Part shown: piece after piece, positions 58,930-64,000 of the stretch | Layout: every line of letters begins with the position of its first letter | How positions within the stretch are numbered: the first letter of the stretch is position 1 | Assembly: GCA_046297935.1 (NCBI GenBank) | Contig: JBKBHA010000003.1 | Location: 310,001 to 374,000 of the forward strand | Length of the DNA: 64,000 nt | Direction of reading: 5' to 3' | Source of the DNA: CAYMZZ01 sp046297935 | GTDB lineage: Bacteria; Bacteroidota; Bacteroidia; Chitinophagales; Chitinophagaceae | Notes under the pieces: generated by a model | What the model was told of the DNA's origin: nothing | What the model saw: the letters and a program-made list of their open reading frames with translations, nothing else | Databases searched by the model: none | Position numbers and translations under genes: made by a program

Positions 58930-60684
58930 CTAGCGACGCTTAACCAACCTTAGACGAAGATCTCCCGATTGGCGGGGAATGACCAGAAAGTAAACACCAT
59001 CCGCCAACTGATGAATGGGAACTTCCAGATTTGTTCCATGAACAACACTGAATCTATCGGATTGTACGAGTTTACCAGCAGCATCGTAAATTCTATAAGT
59101 AAGATTTTCGTTGGTACCAGACATTCCACTGATTTGAACCTTATCTGCTGCAGGAACGGGGTACAAAGCCACTGTTTCCTGTTGAGTGAAGCTTATAAAT
59201 ATCACGGAAGAATAACTATATCTTCCGAACTGATCATTTTGTTTTAACCTATAATACCAGCCGCGCGAATTTGCGCCGGCTGCTTCCTGATCCACAAAAC
59301 TATAACGGTGAGTGCCCGCACGGTTCACAGCGGCTACCGAACCAATCGACATAAAATCGCGGCCATTGGCGCTCCGTTCAATATCAAAATCTTCCGCATT
59401 TTCCTCCGCAAATGTGCGCCAGTTTAATTGAACCTGCCGGCCCTGCTTTTTGCCCGAGAACTCGAGGAACTGAAGCGGCAACACAACAGAATACTCCAGT
59501 GCATAAAGCTCGCGACCCAGGCTGGACTCCTGCACACTCGCATAAATAATGCCTTCTGCTTCCTGTACTTCGCGGATCGTGCCGCTGCCTGCTTCAATGC
59601 TGATATCAGAAATTTTCGTACCGCTGCTGCTGCCATCGCTTTCCCAATTCTTATCTCCATTCACACCATCGTTGCCGGTAAAAATCAAGCGGCTGATGAT
59701 GCCGGCAAAATTTCCGTTAGCACCACTCGGCGTGCCTGGCCATACATCCTTTACCATTACCGTACCCAAAGCAGTGCCATCACTTTTCCATAGCTCCATT
59801 CCACTGCTGCCATTGTCTGCTGAAAAATACAACGTACCATTAACGTTGCGAAGGTTATATGGATAGCTTTCGATAGTTCCCGACCATATATCCTTTACCA
59901 TATAAGTTCCAGATGAAGTTCCATCTGAACGCCACAACTCCTGTCCGCTAGTCCCGTCGTTTGCGGAAAAATATAGAATGGAACCAACTACCACGAGATT
60001 GGCAGGTCCTGAACCTTCAATGCCAGGCCAGATATCTTTTACGAGTACGGTGCCTGCAGAGGTACCATCGGTCTTCCAAAGTTCCCGACCCTTTACACCG
60101 TCATCGGCTGAAAAGTAAATATGATCCCCCATGCTTACGAGGAACTGTGGTGAAGATGAACCTGAGCTATGGATATTCCGCAGCATCGTGGTGCCAGCAG
60201 CAGTGCCATTACTTTTCCACAACTCCGATCCATTAATTCCATCTGTAGCCGAAAAATATAAGGACCCGTTCAAACCGGCTAATGCTGATGGATAGCTGGA
60301 CGCCGATCCGCTCCGAATATCCTTCACCATACTGGTACCCGATTCCGTACCATCACTCTTCCACAGCTCCACGCCGTTGGTACCGTTGCTTGCAACAAAA
60401 AAAAGCGTATTATCAACCGGAGTAAGATAACCAATGCTACTGCTGGCGGATCCGGGATTGATGTCTTTTACCAATTGAGTGCCGCCGCTTGTGCCATCGC
60501 TTGACCAAAGCTCCATTCCGTTGGTACCATTGTTAGCACCAAAAAATAGTCGATTCTGAATTTTTGTGAGATAGGAAATATTTGCGCTGCCGGCGGGATT
60601 TATGTCTTTCACCAATTTGAATTCCTGCCCGAACAGGGGAGCAAAACAGCTGCCCAACAAGAAGGTGAGTAATGGCTTTTTCAT
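58930..60684 (-). CDS. ELWxxDGT-repeat protein, T9SS cargo
   Basis: The 584-residue protein has a signal peptide (MKKPLLTFLLGSCFAPLFGQ). Residues about 20-370 hold six clear ELWxxDGT repeats of about 47 residues (for example VELWKSDGTESGTSMVKDI) and a seventh, degenerate one (KNWESDGSSSGT). A fibronectin-like segment follows (LQFLEFSGKKQGRQVQLNWRT), then a type A T9SS sorting domain (YPVPAADKVQISG near the end to ...RLVKRR). It is exported through type IX secretion and probably cell-surface bound. ATG 60684 fits the signal peptide; the open frame extends upstream. Confidence 0.9.
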   Translation of the reverse strand: MKKPLLTFLLGSCFAPLFGQEFKLVKDINPAGSANISYLTKIQNRLFFGANNGTNGMELWSSDGTSGGTQLVKDINPGSASSSIGYLTPVDNTLFFVASNGTNGVELWKSDGTESGTSMVKDIRSGSASSYPSALAGLNGSLYFSATDGINGSELWKSNGTAAGTTMLRNIHSSGSSSPQFLVSMGDHIYFSADDGVKGRELWKTDGTSAGTVLVKDIWPGIEGSGPANLVVVGSILYFSANDGTSGQELWRSDGTSSGTYMVKDIWSGTIESYPYNLRNVNGTLYFSADNGSSGMELWKSDGTALGTVMVKDVWPGTPSGANGNFAGIISRLIFTGNDGVNGDKNWESDGSSSGTKISDISIEAGSGTIREVQEAEGIIYASVQESSLGRELYALEYSVVLPLQFLEFSGKKQGRQVQLNWRTFAEENAEDFDIERSANGRDFMSIGSVAAVNRAGTHRYSFVDQEAAGANSRGWYYRLKQNDQFGRYSYSSVIFISFTQQETVALYPVPAADKVQISGMSGTNENLTYRIYDAAGKLVQSDRFSVVHGTNLEVPIHQLADGVYFLVIPRQSGDLRLRLVKRR

Positions 60685-61120
60685 AACGGTTCGGATGGAT
60701 TGGATACACACATATCTCTGATACCAACAGGGCATGCAAAGTATGTATGCTATACAAACTTCTTGCTTAACAAGCTCAAATGCAAGGAAATAGGTAGTAA
60801 ATTTCGCCTTTTAAGCATTAACCATTAGTGCGTATTAGCAATAACTTTTACCGCAGAGGAGGCACGAAAAGTCCAGTCGTGGATGAGATGACGACTCTCG
60901 ATATTGCAAACAATAATGATCAGTCAGGAACGAGAAACAACCACCCAGAAAACTGCAATGGCAATACAGATGAGGATAGGTATCAGTTTCGTAAATTTGT
61001 TGACAGCTGACATAAGGCCGGGATTTAGAAATCTTCAGTTTAGTACAGACATTTTTTTTATTTCCTGCGCTGCACCCAACCTCCAATCTATTTGTTAAAA
61101 GAGTTGAACGATCTGTTGCT
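60685..61120. other. Gap with no recognised gene, 436 bp
   Basis: This divergent space holds the promoters of the ELWxxDGT and uvrB genes. Short frames occur on both strands (60828-61010 plus, 60835-61086 minus) with no motif or good start. No tRNA, palindrome or clear promoter was found. Confidence 0.45.
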
Positions 61121-63160
61121 ATGGGCTTCCAATTACATGCTCCTTATTCTCCTGCCGGCGATCAACCCGAAGCAATTCGGCAGTTGACAGAAGGCATTCA
61201 AAACGGCGAACAATACCAGACACTTTTAGGCGTAACCGGAAGTGGTAAAACATTTACTATCGCCAATGTGATACAAAACGTTCAAAAGCCCACATTGGTT
61301 CTTACGCATAACAAAACGCTGGTGGCTCAGTTGTACGGAGAATTTCGCCAGTTTTTTCCAGACAACGCCGTTGAGTATTTTGTTTCTTACTACGACTACT
61401 ACCAACCCGAAGCGTATCTGCCCGTAAGTGATACTTATATTGAAAAAGATCTCAGCATCAATGAAGAGCTGGACAAACTCCGGCTTCGAGCCACCACCAG
61501 TCTGCTGAGCGGACGTCGCGACATCATTGTGGTAGCAAGTGTCAGTTGTATATACGGAATGGGCAATCCTACGGATTACGAAAATGGAATTATTCGTATC
61601 AGCAAAGGACAAACTATTTCAAGGCAGGCTTTCCTGCATGCCATGGTCAACTCACTTTACAACCGCACTACGGTTGATTTTAATCGTGGTACTTTTCGGG
61701 TCAAAGGCGATACTGTTGATATCAACCTGCCTTATGTTGATTTTGGCTATCGTGTCACTTTTTTTGGGGATGAGATTGAAGAAATTGAAAGTATCGACGT
61801 TGCCAATGGCAAACGAATTGCCAAAATGGAGAATGCCGCAATTTTTCCCGCTAATCTTTATGTGGCACCGAAAGATATGCTTCAACAGGTGCTTCATGAA
61901 ATACAGGATGAGCTCCATGCACAGATAGAATATTTCCGGGCAAACGGAAAACTGATTGAAGCGCAGCGATTGAAAGAAAGAGTTGAGTATGATGTGGAAA
62001 TGATTCGCGAACTGGGTTATTGTAGCGGAATTGAGAACTACTCGCGCTTTTTCGATCGTCGCCGGCCCGGTACCCGACCTTTCTGTTTGCTCGATTATTT
62101 CCCCAGCGACTTTCTGATGGTGGTGGATGAAAGCCATCAGACTATTCCACAGGTTAGCGGGATGTACGGTGGCGACAGAAGCCGCAAACTGATCCTGGTA
62201 GATTATGGCTTTCGCCTCCCTTCGGCGCTTGATAACCGGCCGCTGAATTTTCATGAATTTGAGTCCCTGTTGAACCAAACCATTTTTGTATCGGCCACCC
62301 CCGATGATTTTGAGCTGGAAAAAACCGGAGGTGTTGTGGTTGAGCAGGTGGTGCGACCGACCGGATTGCTGGACCCGCCAATTGAAGTAAGGCCTTCGGT
62401 AAACCAGATTGATGACCTGTTGGACGAAATTGACAATCGCGTTAAAAAAGGAGACCGTGTACTTGTAACTACTCTGACTAAGCGAATGGCAGAAGAGATG
62501 GACAAATACCTGCACCGGATCAACATAAAATCAAAATACATACATAGCGAGGTTGACACTCTGGAAAGAGTGGAAATACTTCGCCAGTTGCGTTTGGGTG
62601 ATATTGATGTACTAGTAGGTGTTAACCTTTTGCGGGAAGGTCTTGATTTGCCGGAGGTTTCGCTGGTGGCTATACTGGATGCAGACAAAGAAGGATTTTT
62701 GAGAAATGAAAAATCTCTAACCCAGACTGCCGGGCGAGCCGCACGGAATGTAGATGGGCTGGTTATTTTTTATGCAGACAGCATTACCGATAGTATGCAA
62801 AAAACTATGGACGAGACGCTGAGAAGAAGAGAAAAACAGATTGCATACAATATTGAACATAATATTACGCCTCGCACTGTGAAAAAGAGCAAGGAGCAGG
62901 TATTTGCACAGACATCTGTACTTGACATCAAAGGTTATGATCCTCAAAATCCGCATGCTGTTGCCCCTGATGGCGAGCTGGTGCCAGTTGCAGCAGAAGA
63001 ACAGGTGGAATACAAGACCATACCGCAAGCCGAAAAAGCCCTGAACAAAATCAAAAAAGAAATGGAGCAGGCGGCCAGAGATCTCGATTTTATGGAAGCC
63101 GCACGTTTGCGCGACGAAATGTTTCTGTTACAAAAGAAACTAACTGAAATGAAGCAGTAA
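61121..63160 (+). CDS. uvrB: Excinuclease ABC subunit B
   Basis: The 679-residue protein is UvrB of normal length: Walker A GVTGSGKT (37-44), the beta-hairpin YFVSYYDYYQPEAYLP (about 85-100), DESH box in MVVDESHQTIPQVSGMYGGDRSR, helicase motifs V/VI (DVLVGVNLLREGLDLPEVSLV, QTAGRAARN), and a C-terminal UVR helix (EQAARDLDFMEAARLRDEM) that binds UvrC. It verifies damage in nucleotide excision repair. No uvrA or uvrC is nearby. Confidence 0.97.
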   Translation: MGFQLHAPYSPAGDQPEAIRQLTEGIQNGEQYQTLLGVTGSGKTFTIANVIQNVQKPTLVLTHNKTLVAQLYGEFRQFFPDNAVEYFVSYYDYYQPEAYLPVSDTYIEKDLSINEELDKLRLRATTSLLSGRRDIIVVASVSCIYGMGNPTDYENGIIRISKGQTISRQAFLHAMVNSLYNRTTVDFNRGTFRVKGDTVDINLPYVDFGYRVTFFGDEIEEIESIDVANGKRIAKMENAAIFPANLYVAPKDMLQQVLHEIQDELHAQIEYFRANGKLIEAQRLKERVEYDVEMIRELGYCSGIENYSRFFDRRRPGTRPFCLLDYFPSDFLMVVDESHQTIPQVSGMYGGDRSRKLILVDYGFRLPSALDNRPLNFHEFESLLNQTIFVSATPDDFELEKTGGVVVEQVVRPTGLLDPPIEVRPSVNQIDDLLDEIDNRVKKGDRVLVTTLTKRMAEEMDKYLHRINIKSKYIHSEVDTLERVEILRQLRLGDIDVLVGVNLLREGLDLPEVSLVAILDADKEGFLRNEKSLTQTAGRAARNVDGLVIFYADSITDSMQKTMDETLRRREKQIAYNIEHNITPRTVKKSKEQVFAQTSVLDIKGYDPQNPHAVAPDGELVPVAAEEQVEYKTIPQAEKALNKIKKEMEQAARDLDFMEAARLRDEMFLLQKKLTEMKQ

Positions 63161-63295
63161 AATCGTAAATCTCCGATTCGCGTCAGCGTACTTGTGCTCC
63201 TTCTTTTAAAATTGTGTAGTTGGGGTAAACACTTATTGTTATTCCCTCCATAATTTAGCCGGGTTAAAATCCACCAGCTAATTACCAATAGTAGA

Positions 63296-63541
63296 ATGAG
63301 TATGAAAAGCCGCATTCGCAAAGTAGCCACCTTCCTTGCGCTCAATCTCTTGTTTTTTGCCCTTTATCTCAATTTTGTTCACGCCGATGCGCAACTGGTG
63401 CAGGACAATGCACCAACATTAAAGGAACCAACGTCTGCATTTGGTGAAACAGAAGTTGTAAAGAATCCCGAAAACTACAACAACCGACAACCGATACCAG
63501 CTGCTAGCTTCAAAACAGGCAATGGGTCGCAACCTTACTAA
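63296..63541 (+). CDS. Small secreted protein of unknown function
   Basis: The 81-residue protein (79 from the internal ATG 63302) has a signal peptide (ATFLALNLLFFALYLNFVHADA) and a short, polar tail (TSAFGETEVVKNPENYNNRQ). It is followed by a strong terminator. No family was recognised. Confidence 0.65.
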   Translation: MSMKSRIRKVATFLALNLLFFALYLNFVHADAQLVQDNAPTLKEPTSAFGETEVVKNPENYNNRQPIPAASFKTGNGSQPY

Positions 63542-63569
63542 CCCAACCATTTAACACAGCGTTTTCTTG

Positions 63570-63595
63570 AAAAGCCCGGGTTTGTCCCGGGTTTT
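63570..63595 (+). terminator. Intrinsic terminator
   Basis: CCCGGG-TTTGT-CCCGGG, with flanking AAAAG and TTTT, 28 bp after the stop of the small secreted protein gene and 71 bp before polA. Confidence 0.85.
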
Positions 63596-63666
63596 CTGCT
63601 TTTTCCTGTCGCATTCGCCTTGCAGCCGCCGCTGTTGGCATACGCCTTAAGCCGTACCTTAGCATC

Positions 63667-64000
63667 ATGGAAAAGAAAGTCTTTCTACTCGATGCGCTTG
63701 CCCTCGTTTTCAGAGCATATTACGCCCTCATTCGCAGCCCCCGCCTCACCAGCAAAGGCAAAAACACGAACGCCCAGTTTGGATTTACGAATGCGCTGGT
63801 CGAGCTCCTTACCAAACAGAAACCCTCGCATATGGCCGTATGCTTTGACACATCGGCCCCTACTGAACGCCATACTGACTTTGCTGACTATAAGGCCAAT
63901 CGACAGGAGGCACCTGAAGATATTCTTGAAGCCATTCCCGATATCAAAGAGATCGTTCGTGGCTTCAATATTCCCGTAATGGAAGTAGATGGTTACGAAG
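63667..64000 (+). CDS. polA: DNA polymerase I, 5' end, truncated by window
   Basis: ATG 63667 opens a frame with no stop before the window edge. The 111 visible residues read as the 5'-3' exonuclease domain of Pol I: KVFLLDALALVFRAYYAL with the metal-binding Asp at residue 8, NAQFGFTNALVELL, VCFDTSAPTERH, DYKANRQEAPEDI, and VDGYE at the end. Only this partial domain can be seen here. It fills gaps in repair, together with UvrB just upstream. Confidence 0.9.
   Translation, partial: MEKKVFLLDALALVFRAYYALIRSPRLTSKGKNTNAQFGFTNALVELLTKQKPSHMAVCFDTSAPTERHTDFADYKANRQEAPEDILEAIPDIKEIVRGFNIPVMEVDGYE

Noticed and set aside
58930..60684. Short regular DNA repeats that could be taken for a CRISPR or tandem array
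   Set aside because: They encode ELWxxDGT protein repeats in one reading frame and have no conserved spacer-repeat structure.
60828..61098. Short overlapping frames on both strands before uvrB
   Set aside because: No motif, low protein-like quality, and conflicting strands.

Overview
The window comes from a bacterium of the phylum Bacteroidota, most likely family Chitinophagaceae. Supporting signs are a type IX secretion (T9SS) C-terminal sorting domain, PepSY-like and DUF2911 secreted proteins, promoter boxes of the Bacteroidota form TANNTTTG, almost no Shine-Dalgarno sequences, and AT-biased intergenic palindromes. The assignment is by recognition only; no 16S or database search was possible. 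No insertion sequence, prophage, CRISPR array, rRNA or tRNA gene was recognised.

Region 1 (1-3291): a radical SAM/SPASM protein and a MATE exporter, then about 560 bp with no recognisable gene.

Region 2 (3292-20658): a dense two-component signalling island. It holds six sensor kinases, three with NarL-type HisKA_3 and three with phytochrome-type HisKA domains, and five stand-alone response regulators (two LuxR-type, three receiver-only); one kinase also carries an N-terminal receiver. The minus-strand part (19903 to 10326) is one operon whose last four genes are coupled by ATGA overlaps. Three regulator genes have the same 18-bp dyad, TGTAG-N8-CTACA, upstream.

Region 3 (20751-34768): metabolism and envelope genes. 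These are a cystathionine gamma-synthase/lyase, asparagine synthase, two tandem DUF2911 proteins, an AcpH-like protein, an SdpI/SdpR-like immunity pair with a clear operator, three PepSY-like secreted paralogues, a deoxyhypusine-synthase-like enzyme, an M28 peptidase, RpiB, TatC and a CNNM/CBS protein.

Region 4 (34834-48377): a stress or low-oxygen survival cluster resembling the mycobacterial DosR regulon in content: flavin-binding PNPOx-like protein, glucan-phosphorylase-like protein, Hsp20, lipoprotein, P-type cation ATPase, holin-X and YtxH membrane proteins, PEP synthase, two universal stress proteins, a baeRF ribosome-hibernation-type factor and a DUF1003 protein. The three transcription units that seem to drive it each carry an FNR/ANR-like box (TGAT-N4-RTCA) at helically phased distances (44, 44 and 23 bp) from a TANNTTTG-like -7 box. 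This shared control signal is the strongest new observation in the window. The phosphorylase-like protein has Ser in place of the PLP-binding Lys.

Region 5 (48398-64000): DNA repair and envelope genes. These are a SMUG2-type glycosylase, a YdeI-like protein, two SGNH proteins with an MBOAT acyltransferase and a GH73-like glucosaminidase, an SSB-like DUF3127 protein, a PAP2-like membrane protein, recA, an OB-fold protein with a YceI protein, mgsA, an ELWxxDGT-repeat T9SS cargo protein, uvrB, a small secreted protein and the start of polA, which runs off the right edge. Several intergenic gaps hold long near-perfect palindromes.
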